Notes under the pieces: generated by a model
The model's database searches: none
What the model was told of the DNA's origin: nothing
Seen by the model: only the letters and a program-made list of their open reading frames with translations
Made by a program: the position numbers and the translations under genes
Assembly: GCA_035628915.1 (NCBI GenBank)
Contig: DASPIW010000012.1
Coordinates: 186,001 to 250,000, forward strand
Length of the DNA: 64,000 nucleotides
Origin: JARBUG01 sp035628915
Lineage (GTDB): Bacteria; Bacillota; Sulfobacillia; Symbiobacteriales; Symbiobacteriaceae
Direction: 5' to 3'
Part shown: positions 17,897 through 26,378 of the stretch, piece by piece
Layout: the number at the start of each line of letters is the position of its first letter
How positions within the stretch are numbered: position 1 is the stretch's first letter

Positions 17897-19720
17897 TCAC
17901 ACCAGCGCAAGAGCCCTCAACGTCTCGGGCAATGGCTCGCCCCTCTCCGGATCCCAGCCCATCTCGCCGTAATAGATACGCCGCATCTCCGCAAGGACCG
18001 GTTTGATGCTGATCCCCTTCGCGACTCCGCCGGCCGGCGGTTCGGCGATCCGGGGCGAAATGTCGTCGTGTGCGGCTGTAAAGCCGAGGCTGTTGTTGTA
18101 AATGCGGCAGAGCGTAATAATCCTGCGGCCGGTAGTGATCGCCTCGTGGAGGTCCATGTCCCACCCGGTGGCTGCATTGAGCGCCTCGATGATTGGGCCC
18201 ATACTCCCACGGCAGAGGAAATTGCACGTAACCAGGCTGTCGGTGATCTGCCGCTTTGTCGTCATGGCGGCCACCGCCCGGGCAATCGCCGGACCGTCGG
18301 TATAGCCCGGCCCCTCCATCACGCCAAACTCTGGATCAGCGCTCCGGTGTAGGTGAATGCTTTCAAACGATTGGGAGGTGGAGATCACCTGGCTGAACAG
18401 GGTCTCCCACAAGTTGCGCACGTCGTGCACGTGCGGCGCGCAGCCCTTGGTTAAGTAGACCGCCCGGTCGGCAGCGTCGCCGCCGATGTGCTGTGCAGTC
18501 CTTACGACCCCCTCTGCCAGCACGTCGCCAAACCCCTGACGGTGAGCGGTTCGCCGCAGCAACTCGGCCACCTGGTCCGGGTTCCCCCAGGACAGCTCAA
18601 GTCCGTCCGTGTCGGCTGTGCTTAGAAGCCCCTTCTCAAAACACTCAATCGCCAGTGATATGGTGAAAGTGCCTTCCTTGGTGTCCAGCCCCAGCCGGTC
18701 ATTCAGGTTGTTCAGCCAGAGGCTCGCATCCGTCTTGTCAATGCCCACGTTGGAGCCCCAGGCGGCCAGGTCCTCGTAGTCAGCCTCTTCGACGGTGTTG
18801 CCAGCGTAGGGGCCTTCCTTGATGCTGAACGTGTGCAGATGGTCAATCGGGCAGCCATAGCAGCGAGCCCGCTTTTTGTCCTTGTACTTTTCACGCATCG
18901 ATTTGCCGCCGTAGGCCTCGAAGCCGGATTCGGGGGAGACGGTCAGGTTTCGCGTCGGCAAGGTCCCAAGCAGTTGGCGGACTTCGAAGTCGCCGGCGGT
19001 GCCCACGGACGAGTATCGGCGACCGTCCGGGCAGGTGCCGGCACTGTCCCGCCAGGCCGCCAATTGTGCTGTGAGCCGGTCCGGCGCGTGAATGGCCAGT
19101 TTGGCCGCTCCTCCCGCCACCAGCGCCTTCACGTTTTTGGCGCCCATGACTGCCCCGACCCCACCGGAAGCAGCGATATGACCATGGTCGCTGCAAATGG
19201 CCGCAAACCGCACCAGGTTCTCACCGCCCGGGCCGATGCAGGCGACGCCCATGTTGCGCCCGAAGCGCTCGGTAAGCCGGGTCTCCGTGTCCCAGGTATC
19301 CATGCCCTTCAGGTCGGCGGCATCCTCAAAGCGGATGCCTTCATCCGTAATTACCAGCAGGACCGGATCACTGGCACGGCCGGTGAGGATAACCGCATCG
19401 TACCCGGCCAATTTGAGCCGCCGGCCGAAAGTGCCACTGGCCTGGGCCGCCGTGAAGCCCCCGGTGAGCGGGCTGCGAGTAACCACGCAGTACCCGCCGG
19501 ACCCCGGGGCACCGGTCCCGTTCATGGGACCGGTGGTAAAGATCAGGGGGTTGTCCGCGTGGAGAGGCTCCGCAGTGCTGCCCTCCCGGTACAGAAGCCA
19601 TGCACCCAGCCCGACGCCGCCGATAAACCGGCGTAGGTCGCCGTCCTCAAGGGGCTCTTCCCGGTTTTCCCGCGTGGTCAGGTTGACGCGTAATAGACGA
19701 TTGTGGTAACCGGTGGCCAA
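17897..19720 (-). CDS. Aldehyde:ferredoxin oxidoreductase family protein (copy 2)
   Basis: A 607-residue AOR homologue starting at TTG (19720) after GGGGGAGGG. N-terminal landmarks are NRLLRVNLTT and the pterin-binding GGVGLGAWLLY. The cluster ligands appear as ARCYGCPIDHLH near residue 290 (CxxC followed by a histidine where copy 1 has CPHKC) and a C-terminal cysteine region (NFLCRGSMG). The departure from CxxCxxxC is clear in the sequence and may mean an altered or absent cluster. BamB-like and other substrate-specialised AORs also vary. It is the first redox gene of the operon, separated from the FrhB-like gene by 48 bases. Confidence 0.85.
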   Translation of the reverse strand: MATGYHNRLLRVNLTTRENREEPLEDGDLRRFIGGVGLGAWLLYREGSTAEPLHADNPLIFTTGPMNGTGAPGSGGYCVVTRSPLTGGFTAAQASGTFGRRLKLAGYDAVILTGRASDPVLLVITDEGIRFEDAADLKGMDTWDTETRLTERFGRNMGVACIGPGGENLVRFAAICSDHGHIAASGGVGAVMGAKNVKALVAGGAAKLAIHAPDRLTAQLAAWRDSAGTCPDGRRYSSVGTAGDFEVRQLLGTLPTRNLTVSPESGFEAYGGKSMREKYKDKKRARCYGCPIDHLHTFSIKEGPYAGNTVEEADYEDLAAWGSNVGIDKTDASLWLNNLNDRLGLDTKEGTFTISLAIECFEKGLLSTADTDGLELSWGNPDQVAELLRRTAHRQGFGDVLAEGVVRTAQHIGGDAADRAVYLTKGCAPHVHDVRNLWETLFSQVISTSQSFESIHLHRSADPEFGVMEGPGYTDGPAIARAVAAMTTKRQITDSLVTCNFLCRGSMGPIIEALNAATGWDMDLHEAITTGRRIITLCRIYNNSLGFTAAHDDISPRIAEPPAGGVAKGISIKPVLAEMRRIYYGEMGWDPERGEPLPETLRALALV

Positions 19721-19744
19721 TGAAACCCTCCCCCTTGCCTCCTG

Positions 19745-20620
19745 CTAAAGGCCCATTATATACGCCGGATTGCTCCGGGCCATGAGATGGATCTCCCGCT
19801 CTGACATGCCCAGTTCAGCCAGACTTTCCATGAACATGGTCATCATGGTGGGCGGCGAGGGATTCCAGGAGAAAACCGCATCGGTGGAGATGACGCACCG
19901 TTCTGCTCCTACGGCCCTGATCGCGCCAGCGATGGTGCGGGGTGAGAGCTGTTGGTGCATGGGCATGCAGGCAACAAAGCTGTGTTCGATAAATGCCCCC
20001 GCGTCGGCCAGTGCGACCTGATCCTCGACACTGGCTCCGACCATGGCAGAGAGCGCATGAGTCAGCACAATTCGCTTCACGCCACGCTCCCGGGCGGCTC
20101 GGGTCAGGACCTTGCTCTCCGCCAGGGAGAGGTGCCCGGTCGCTACGGCAATATCCGCCTCCGCGATCAGTTCCAGAATTTCCAGGGCTTCCGGGCAAAG
20201 CTTTCCGTCCCCCTGCAGGACGGAAATGGAAGTGGGCGGCAGCGGACCGTGGGTTGCAGCAACACGACCGCTGTATCCTTTTCGCTCCACATCGTTGGCA
20301 GCGCTGAAGGTCGGAAACCATACCATGCGGGCGCCACAGGCAATTGCCACCTTGACCGCCAATGGGTTCAGACCGCCGACCGTGCTGTTAAGGACAAGGG
20401 AGCCAAAGACATTTGTCCCGGGAAACATCCGCCCCAAAGTAAACGCCTTATCAGCCGTGGGCCAGTAATGGGATTTTAGACAGACCGCACGCATTCCAGC
20501 GGCCTGGGCCTCGGCCAGCCACTCGTCATCGAAGGCGGCGTTGCGAACCCGCAAGCCAATCTCCGGGTATGCGTGCACGTGAATGTCAACGACGTCCTTC
20601 AGCCACTCCCTTGTCGCCAT
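19745..20620 (-). CDS. DUF6282-like amidohydrolase-fold protein
   Basis: From the ATG at 20620 the protein has 291 residues; the longer frame would run back into gntR, so the shorter start is preferred. It begins with the metal-binding pattern VVDIHVHAYPEIG (HxH) and has later candidate ligands (KSHYW, VATGHLSL, VLTHAL and STDAVFSW). This order matches metal-dependent hydrolases with a TIM-barrel fold and, in my reading, the DUF6282 group. It could open a ring or cleave an ester or amide at the start of the pathway. It follows gntR by ten bases, which places it first among the structural genes. Confidence 0.7.
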   Translation of the reverse strand: MATREWLKDVVDIHVHAYPEIGLRVRNAAFDDEWLAEAQAAGMRAVCLKSHYWPTADKAFTLGRMFPGTNVFGSLVLNSTVGGLNPLAVKVAIACGARMVWFPTFSAANDVERKGYSGRVAATHGPLPPTSISVLQGDGKLCPEALEILELIAEADIAVATGHLSLAESKVLTRAARERGVKRIVLTHALSAMVGASVEDQVALADAGAFIEHSFVACMPMHQQLSPRTIAGAIRAVGAERCVISTDAVFSWNPSPPTMMTMFMESLAELGMSEREIHLMARSNPAYIMGL

Positions 20621-20630
20621 GGCCTCTACC

Positions 20631-21362
20631 TCACTCCGAATCGCCTGAATCGCAGTCTGACAGGGACGGCATCCCCATATCACCAGGCCGCGTCAGCTCC
20701 GAAACCCTGTTGAAAAGAATGGTCCAGCCTTCGGAAATGTGCGCCCGCATCAGCCGTTCCGCTTCTTCGGCTTTGCCGGCGACGATTGCATTGAAGATGT
20801 CCGTGTGCTCTACGTGCGACTGCATGTGGCGGTGCGGGTTTCCGGCCAGCCCCAACACACGGTAGCGGTCAATCCGGTCGATGGTCGTCTTCAGGAAGTC
20901 AATTAACAGGCTGTTCCCCGTGGCTTCAATAATGGTCTGGTGGAATAGTTTCCCATATTGACCCACCTGTTCGGTCTCTTCTCGTTCCGAGTGCTTGGCG
21001 GCTTCAGCCAGAATATCTTGCAGCCGCTCGCTAAGCTGACTGCCGGTTTTCCCGGCTGCCTCCCGTGCCGCATACCCCTCCAAGACGCTGCGGATACCAT
21101 ACAAGCCAGGCAGCTCTTGGGCTTGAACCGCCGTTACCTGCACTCCGCCACTGGGCAGGCGTTTGACCCAGCCCTGCTGCTCCAGCTTTTGAATGGCCTC
21201 CCGTAACGGAGTGCGGCTGATGTTGAGCCGTTGCGCGAGTTCGGCTTCAATCAGCCGCTCCTCGGGCCGTATCTCTCCTGCGATGATGCCTTTTCTCAAC
21301 AATTCGTACACGATATCTCGGATGGCAGTCGGTTGGATCGGTCCCCAGCTAATCGACTTCAT
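20631..21362 (-). CDS. GntR-family regulator, FCD (FadR) subgroup
   Basis: A 243-residue protein. The winged-helix domain spans about residues 8-75 (VYELLRKGIIAGEIRPEERL and LNISRTPLREAIQKLEQQGW), and a helical FCD effector domain of roughly residues 85-220 follows (YGIRSVLEGYAAREAAG, then HQTIIEATGNSLLIDFL and HMQSHVEHTDIFNAI). The FCD histidines and acidic residues that bind a metal and an organic acid are present. It heads the leftward catabolic cluster. An inverted repeat resembling FCD-regulator operators lies about 104 bases upstream of its start, so autoregulation by the pathway's acid or an intermediate is likely. Confidence 0.9.
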   Translation of the reverse strand: MKSISWGPIQPTAIRDIVYELLRKGIIAGEIRPEERLIEAELAQRLNISRTPLREAIQKLEQQGWVKRLPSGGVQVTAVQAQELPGLYGIRSVLEGYAAREAAGKTGSQLSERLQDILAEAAKHSEREETEQVGQYGKLFHQTIIEATGNSLLIDFLKTTIDRIDRYRVLGLAGNPHRHMQSHVEHTDIFNAIVAGKAEEAERLMRAHISEGWTILFNRVSELTRPGDMGMPSLSDCDSGDSE

Positions 21363-21465
21363 TCGTCAACCACTTCCTCTGATTCGGCTTGCATCTATTG
21401 GCGGTTTACAAATAGTATCTTCTGCGTGTTTGGACACAGGATGCCGGGATACTGCACACTTGTAT

Positions 21466-21480
21466 TCTTGTATACCAAGA
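21466..21480. promoter_or_regulatory. Candidate GntR/FCD operator
   Basis: TCTTG and CAAGA arms flank a TATAC core (TCTTGTATACCAAGA), close to the TTGGTATACCAA-type sites bound by FCD regulators. It sits in an AT-rich intergenic region (about 21,380-21,600) upstream of gntR, where the operon promoter must lie. No clear -35/-10 pair stood out to me. Confidence 0.55.
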
Positions 21481-21669
21481 TGATTCTTCAGTCTTTCCGT
21501 TTTGTCCTGCAAATTCTACCGGGAAAAATAGATATTTTTTGCTTGGTAATAAGAATGGTCGCATCACCGTCATCGGCGGTATGCCGAGGTCTTTAGAGAT
21601 CAGCAACTGGCCAGTCTAAACGAAATAAGGGCAACAGGGATCAGACCCTGAAGCCCATCTGTCTTTATG

Positions 21670-21749
21670 TGATGCGAGAGAGGGACTGGCACCCTAACAC
21701 CATAGGGTTCAATCCGTACTTTCGCATCTGTTAGTTCCGCCACCTTAGC
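21670..21749 (-). pseudogene. Decayed tRNA-Leu-like sequence
   Basis: On the minus strand this matches the tRNA-Leu at 4816-4900 at both ends. TGGCGGAACT and a D-arm stretch (AACAGATGC against GGCAGACGC) are shared at the 5' side, and TCTCTCGCA at the 3' side. The acceptor strands no longer pair (GCTAAGG against CTCTCGC), the anticodon stem is lost, and CCA reads TCA. A T-like arm survives as GGG and CCC around TGCCAGT. It has the same orientation as the intact gene, 16.8 kb away, and the catabolic operon lies exactly between them. It is best read as a dead tRNA copy left by integration or duplication. Confidence 0.6.
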
Positions 21750-21857
21750 GTGCCTTGTCGCATCCAACTCCCCTGAGCTCGTCGGCCCCATGGATGACAT
21801 GGAGCGCTTTATCCTGCAGCGAAGGCCCGGGGACCGCGAAGTGATGGAGCCCTGACA

Positions 21858-23156
21858 TCATCGATAGGTTTGCTGGATTTGCTGCTGGGGGCGCCCAATG
21901 TGATAACCCTGTGCAAAGTCCACTCCGTAGTCGAGCAGCATCATCAGTGTGTCCTCATCCTCCACGAATTCGGCACAGACCTCTTTATCCAAGGCGTGCA
22001 CCATTTCTACAATAGCCTTGACCAGCCGCTGGTCAGTCTCTGAGCGCGGGAGTTGTTGAATAAAACTCCCATCTATTTTCACCTCGTCGACCGGCAACTG
22101 CTTCAGGTAATCCAGGGAGCCGTAGCCAGCGCCGAAGTCGTCGAGCGCCACCCGGAAACCCATGTCTCTAATTGTCCGTAGCACTTGAGCCGCCAGTGGG
22201 ATGTCCTGTATGATGGCGGTCTCAGTGATCTCAAACATAATGGATTCTGGGCTGGCGCCGCTCACTGCCAGTTCGCTCGCAATGGTAGATAGAAGATCCC
22301 TGGAGGCCAGCGTCTTTCGGGACAGATTGACGGCCAGGCATAAGTCTTCTCCGGCCTGCTGGTATTGACTAACGCGCAAAAACGCCTGCCGCACCACCCA
22401 TCGGTCAATGTCGACGACAAGACCGGTCTGTTCGGCGACGGGAAGAAACGCCCCTGGTGGAACAAGTCCGCCATCCCGGTCAACCATCCGCAGCAGGACT
22501 TCGTGGTGCGTGATTCTACGGCTGGCCACGTGGAGTATCGGCTGGAAACAGCACACCAGGCGCTCCTCTATCAAGGCTTCGCGAATGCGCTCTGACCAGG
22601 CTATCCGGCTGCGGTACTCTTCCACGAGCCGCTGGGACTGCACTAACTGCTCATTGAGCCGGTCATTCTCTTCAAGGATTGCGACCAGTAACTCGACGAT
22701 CTGATGCTTGTCTGATGAGACGGCAATTTTGCGACTTCCTACGTCCACGATGCTCAGTGGCTCAGGCTGGCCCTGGCGGCGCTCCTCCAGATTCTCAAAG
22801 ATGCGCCGGATGCGCTCAAGCAAGTAGCTATCGTCATAAGGCTTCGTGACAAAGTTGTCCGCGCCGCGTTCCAGCCCGACGATTACATCAATAGGCGTGT
22901 TCAGAACGGTGAGGATGACAAAGGGAATCCGCCTGGTAGCTTCCATGGACTTCAGCGCCTGACACAGAGAAAAGCCGTCGAGTTCCGGCATGACAATGTC
23001 ACTGATGACCAGGTCCGGAAGTTCAGTCAGGCACCGCTCAATCCCGCTTCGGCCGTTGTTTGCCACGTCCACATGGTAGCCTTCGCCCTGGAGTAACTGG
23101 CGAAGGTGCTCTGCCTGCGTCGGGCTGTCCTCAACGACCAGAATCCTGCGTGTCAT
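21858..23156 (-). CDS. Response regulator with EAL c-di-GMP phosphodiesterase domain
   Basis: I use the ATG at 23156, 432 residues, preceded by AGAGGTGGC; the frame extends upstream into cheB without a better site. The receiver domain (residues 3-120) has RRILVVEDS, the phosphoacceptor aspartate in DLVISDIVMPELDG, and VTKPYD. A coiled-coil linker leads to the EAL domain at about 175-425. Its signature reads EVLLR in place of EALLR. The catalytic set VNLSRK, FEITETAI, DDFGAGYGS, VKIDGSF and AEFVE is otherwise retained, so cyclic-di-GMP hydrolysis is likely. It ends the chemosensory operon as output protein, where WspR-type systems have a GGDEF cyclase. Confidence 0.9.
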   Translation of the reverse strand: MTRRILVVEDSPTQAEHLRQLLQGEGYHVDVANNGRSGIERCLTELPDLVISDIVMPELDGFSLCQALKSMEATRRIPFVILTVLNTPIDVIVGLERGADNFVTKPYDDSYLLERIRRIFENLEERRQGQPEPLSIVDVGSRKIAVSSDKHQIVELLVAILEENDRLNEQLVQSQRLVEEYRSRIAWSERIREALIEERLVCCFQPILHVASRRITHHEVLLRMVDRDGGLVPPGAFLPVAEQTGLVVDIDRWVVRQAFLRVSQYQQAGEDLCLAVNLSRKTLASRDLLSTIASELAVSGASPESIMFEITETAIIQDIPLAAQVLRTIRDMGFRVALDDFGAGYGSLDYLKQLPVDEVKIDGSFIQQLPRSETDQRLVKAIVEMVHALDKEVCAEFVEDEDTLMMLLDYGVDFAQGYHIGRPQQQIQQTYR

Positions 23157-23169
23157 CTGTCGCCACCTC

Positions 23170-24189
23170 TTACCGGAAGGATACGTACTTCTTGATCGTC
23201 TCCGCAATGTCTCTGGTGGACAGCACGAGCTCCGCTGCACCCAGGCGTATCGCCTCGGCCGGCATGCCAAACACAGCGCTGGTCTCCTCGTCCTGAGCAA
23301 TGGTAACGCCGCCTGCTTGCCGGAGCTTCAGAAGCCCGGCCGCACCGTCCTGACCCATACCGGTGAGCAGTACGCCCATGGCCGCATGACCGTAGCTAAG
23401 GGCGACCGACTCGAACAGGTGGTTGACCGACGGACAGTACCCCTCGCCTGGCGTCCCCTTCGTTAGGTGGATGCGGCCGGCCCGAGTGATTCCCATGTGT
23501 GCGCCCTCCGGGGCCAGATAAACGGTTCCGGGCCGCACGACCTCCAGCGGCTCCGCCATTTTCAGCGGCAGCGGCGTCTCCCGGCGCAGCCACTGAACCA
23601 AGCCCACCGTAAACCCGGGGGTTATGTGTTGGACAACCAGGATCGGGACCTGCAGCGTAGGCGGCAGCAACTGGACAATCTCTCCGAGGGCAGCCGGTCC
23701 CCCGGTAGAAGCACCCATGACGACTAGCCGAACGTTCCGGGGCGGGGGAACTGACGGAGTCTTCCGCTCGGTCCTGGCCCAACGCCTTACGACCTTCACC
23801 TCTGCCATAAGCCTGACGGTCTCCAGCAGGCGGGTGACCATCTCCGCTTCCGCCGGGTGGCCAGGTCCGGCTGGCTTCTCAACCATAGTCAATGCGCCGG
23901 CCTTGATCGCTTCGAAGGTGATGGCTGTCGCATCTGCCTCCAGGCTGGCGCTGATCATCACAATGGGGGTGGGCGCCACCTCCATGATCTTGCGCGTGGC
24001 TTCGAACCCATTCATCCGCGGCATGTGCGCGTCCATCAATACCAGGTTCGGTCGGAGTTGCTCTGCCTTCTCAACCGCCTCAATTCCGTCCTTGGCAGTG
24101 CCGACGACTTCGATCTGCGGATTCTGGCTGAGGATATAGACAAGATACTCCCGTACGACAGCAGAGTCTTCTGCCAGCAGCACACGCAC
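23170..24189 (-). CDS. cheB: Chemotaxis-type protein-glutamate methylesterase CheB
   Basis: A 339-residue protein with an N-terminal receiver domain (RVLLAEDSAVVREYL, phosphoacceptor in NLVLMDAHMPRMNG) and a C-terminal methylesterase domain. The catalytic serine lies in VVMGASTGGPAALGE, the histidine in VVQHITPGF and the aspartate region in LTGMGQDGAAGLLKL. It removes methyl groups from the cognate receptor as feedback when phosphorylated by the operon's CheA. It starts with GTG, 24 bases after the cheA-like stop codon. Confidence 0.95.
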   Translation of the reverse strand: MRVLLAEDSAVVREYLVYILSQNPQIEVVGTAKDGIEAVEKAEQLRPNLVLMDAHMPRMNGFEATRKIMEVAPTPIVMISASLEADATAITFEAIKAGALTMVEKPAGPGHPAEAEMVTRLLETVRLMAEVKVVRRWARTERKTPSVPPPRNVRLVVMGASTGGPAALGEIVQLLPPTLQVPILVVQHITPGFTVGLVQWLRRETPLPLKMAEPLEVVRPGTVYLAPEGAHMGITRAGRIHLTKGTPGEGYCPSVNHLFESVALSYGHAAMGVLLTGMGQDGAAGLLKLRQAGGVTIAQDEETSAVFGMPAEAIRLGAAELVLSTRDIAETIKKYVSFR

Positions 24190-24213
24190 CGGGCGATCCC
24201 TCCCAGCCGTTCT

Positions 24214-26340
24214 TTACAGTAGGCGGCGAACAATCTCCAACAGGTTGGATTGGTCAAAGCTAGATTTGACGACATAGGCGTTCGCACCCACGGCGATTCC
24301 CCGCTCTTTGTCGTCCCGGGACTCCAGAGCGGTCACAAGTATGACGGGCAGGTCGGCCAACGTTGCGTCGGCGCGAATCCGGGCGGTCAGTTCACACCCA
24401 TCCAACCGAGGCATGTCGACATCGGACACGACCAGATCACAGTGTTCGCTCTTCAGGATGGTCCAGGCGTCTATGCCGTCCATCGCCACGCGGACCTGGT
24501 AGCCTGCCGCTTCCAGAATGCTTTTCTCGAGAACGCGGGTAGTAATCGAGTCATCTACGACCAGAATGACCGGCAGTGTTTCCGGTGCTGTAGCCGGCCT
24601 CAGGTTGAATTGCGGGCGTGCCGCAGCCCTAATCGACCGGATCAGATCCGCCGGGCGCAGGATCAGCACGACCTCGCCGGAGCCCAGCAGCCCAGCCCCG
24701 CCGATGTTCCGAACCCGCACCAACGGCGGATTCAGCGGCTTGACCAGCACCTCCCTGTCCCCCAGGACCTCATCGACCATGATGGCCACCCGCTCTGGGC
24801 TGCCCTTCACAATCAGACACGGCCTGGCTGACGGCTCCGGCGGAACGGCCGCTTCCCGGAGTTCCAGCAGTCTCCCCAGACTGTCATACGGAAGCAGGCG
24901 GCCGTTCCACATCAGCATAGGCCGTCCCTCAAGGGTCTGCACGGCCGCCTCCTGCACAAAGATGGCCTGTTCCACTGCCTCAATCGGCAGGAGGAACGAC
25001 TGCCCGGCCGCCCGAAGCAGCAGTCCCCGAAATGTGGCCACAGTGGCCGGGAGCACCAGCCGGACGGTCGTTCCCTGGCCTGCCTGGCTCTGGAGGTGGA
25101 CCTGCCCTCTCAGTTGCTCCGCTTGTTCCTTTACAATGGGCAGGCCCAAGCCGTGGCCGGAAACGTTGGTGATCATGGGGCTTGTGCTCAGACCGGATCG
25201 GAACACGAGCTGAACGATTTCGTCGGCCCCGAGCGATTCGACCTCCTCAGGCGAGACCACCCGGCCCCGCAGCGCCGCGTCTCGCACCAGCGCCGGGTCA
25301 ATGCCCCTTCCATCATCCTCCACCGTGATTACGATTCGATTGCCTTCACCGTGGGCACAGGAGACGCTAATGCGCCCCCGCGGAGGCTTACCCGCCGCCT
25401 CGCGGTCCTGCGGCAACTCGATGCCGTGATCAACGGCGTTGCGCAGCATGTGAATCAGAGGGGCTTTGATCGTCTCCAGCACCTTCCGGTCGACCTCAAG
25501 CTCTGCGCCGTGCATGGCAAGGTCGATCAGCTTGCCCTGTGCATGGGCCAGGTCATGGACCACCCCGGGGACAAGGTCCAGGACTGTTGAGGCAGGTGAC
25601 ATGCGAATCCGACGCACCTCGTCCTGCAGGGCATCCAACGACCGGGTAATCGTCCATTCGTCACGGCTTAGGTGCGTCAGCAGCCGCTGGGCCTGCGCCT
25701 GCAGCCCTTTCGGATCGGGTGAAGCACTTTCGTCGCTGGAATGAAAAGCCCGGCTGGCCAAATCCCGGACGGTCTTGGCCTCCCTTACCCGTTCGCTGGC
25801 AGCCAGCTTGGCGAGCAGAAGCTCTTCTGTCTGAAGCAGCAGAGCGTCAAGCTTGTCTGTGGAAACCCGAATCGTGTCCGTCCTTGGCTCCCGTGTAGCT
25901 TCGAACTGGACGGACGGGACCGCGAAGGCGGGTCCTCCTCCAGCCGCAGGCAGATGAAGACTCCTGAGGCGCCCGACCATCTCCTCCAGTTCCCTCGTCG
26001 CCACCCTGCCCTCAAACAGGTCCGGCAGTATGGCCACCGCCTCGTGCACCAGGTGCAGAACCTGGCCGGAAAGCTCTAGTTCATCCCGGGTCAGCGGTCT
26101 CAGAACAGCCTCCAGAGCCTGACACAACGCCTCCACTGGGGACAAATTGACAGCCCGGGCAGCGCCTTTTAGTGTGTGGACCGCCCGAAACGTAGATTCG
26201 AGCGCCGTCCCTGATTCACTGCGCGCAGGCCTTTTCTGCAGGGTCAGCAGGCCTGCTCTCATCGTCTGGAGATGCTCCTGCGACTCCTCTTTGAACGTGG
26301 CCAGCAGGCGTTCCCTCAGATCGCCCTGGTGGTCGGTCAT
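24214..26340 (-). CDS. cheA: Hybrid CheA histidine kinase with C-terminal receiver
   Basis: The start ATG at 26340 follows GGTGAGG. The 708-residue chain runs HPt domain (phosphorylated histidine in RAVHTLKGAARAVN, near residue 55), a linker, dimerisation/ATPase domain (N box HMLRNAVDHGIELP, then EDDGRGIDP and GHGLGLPIVKE), a CheW-like domain, and a receiver (VILVVDDSITTRVLEK, phosphoacceptor in DLVVSDVDMPRLDG). I see no separate P2 regulator-binding domain. This HPt-kinase-CheW-receiver layout is that of WspE and other alternative-function CheA proteins, not the flagellar type. It should phosphorylate CheB and the EAL response regulator. Confidence 0.93.
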   Translation of the reverse strand: MTDHQGDLRERLLATFKEESQEHLQTMRAGLLTLQKRPARSESGTALESTFRAVHTLKGAARAVNLSPVEALCQALEAVLRPLTRDELELSGQVLHLVHEAVAILPDLFEGRVATRELEEMVGRLRSLHLPAAGGGPAFAVPSVQFEATREPRTDTIRVSTDKLDALLLQTEELLLAKLAASERVREAKTVRDLASRAFHSSDESASPDPKGLQAQAQRLLTHLSRDEWTITRSLDALQDEVRRIRMSPASTVLDLVPGVVHDLAHAQGKLIDLAMHGAELEVDRKVLETIKAPLIHMLRNAVDHGIELPQDREAAGKPPRGRISVSCAHGEGNRIVITVEDDGRGIDPALVRDAALRGRVVSPEEVESLGADEIVQLVFRSGLSTSPMITNVSGHGLGLPIVKEQAEQLRGQVHLQSQAGQGTTVRLVLPATVATFRGLLLRAAGQSFLLPIEAVEQAIFVQEAAVQTLEGRPMLMWNGRLLPYDSLGRLLELREAAVPPEPSARPCLIVKGSPERVAIMVDEVLGDREVLVKPLNPPLVRVRNIGGAGLLGSGEVVLILRPADLIRSIRAAARPQFNLRPATAPETLPVILVVDDSITTRVLEKSILEAAGYQVRVAMDGIDAWTILKSEHCDLVVSDVDMPRLDGCELTARIRADATLADLPVILVTALESRDDKERGIAVGANAYVVKSSFDQSNLLEIVRRLL

Positions 26341-26378
26341 GGTATACCTCACCCTCCCGAACCAGACTCAGCCTGCGC

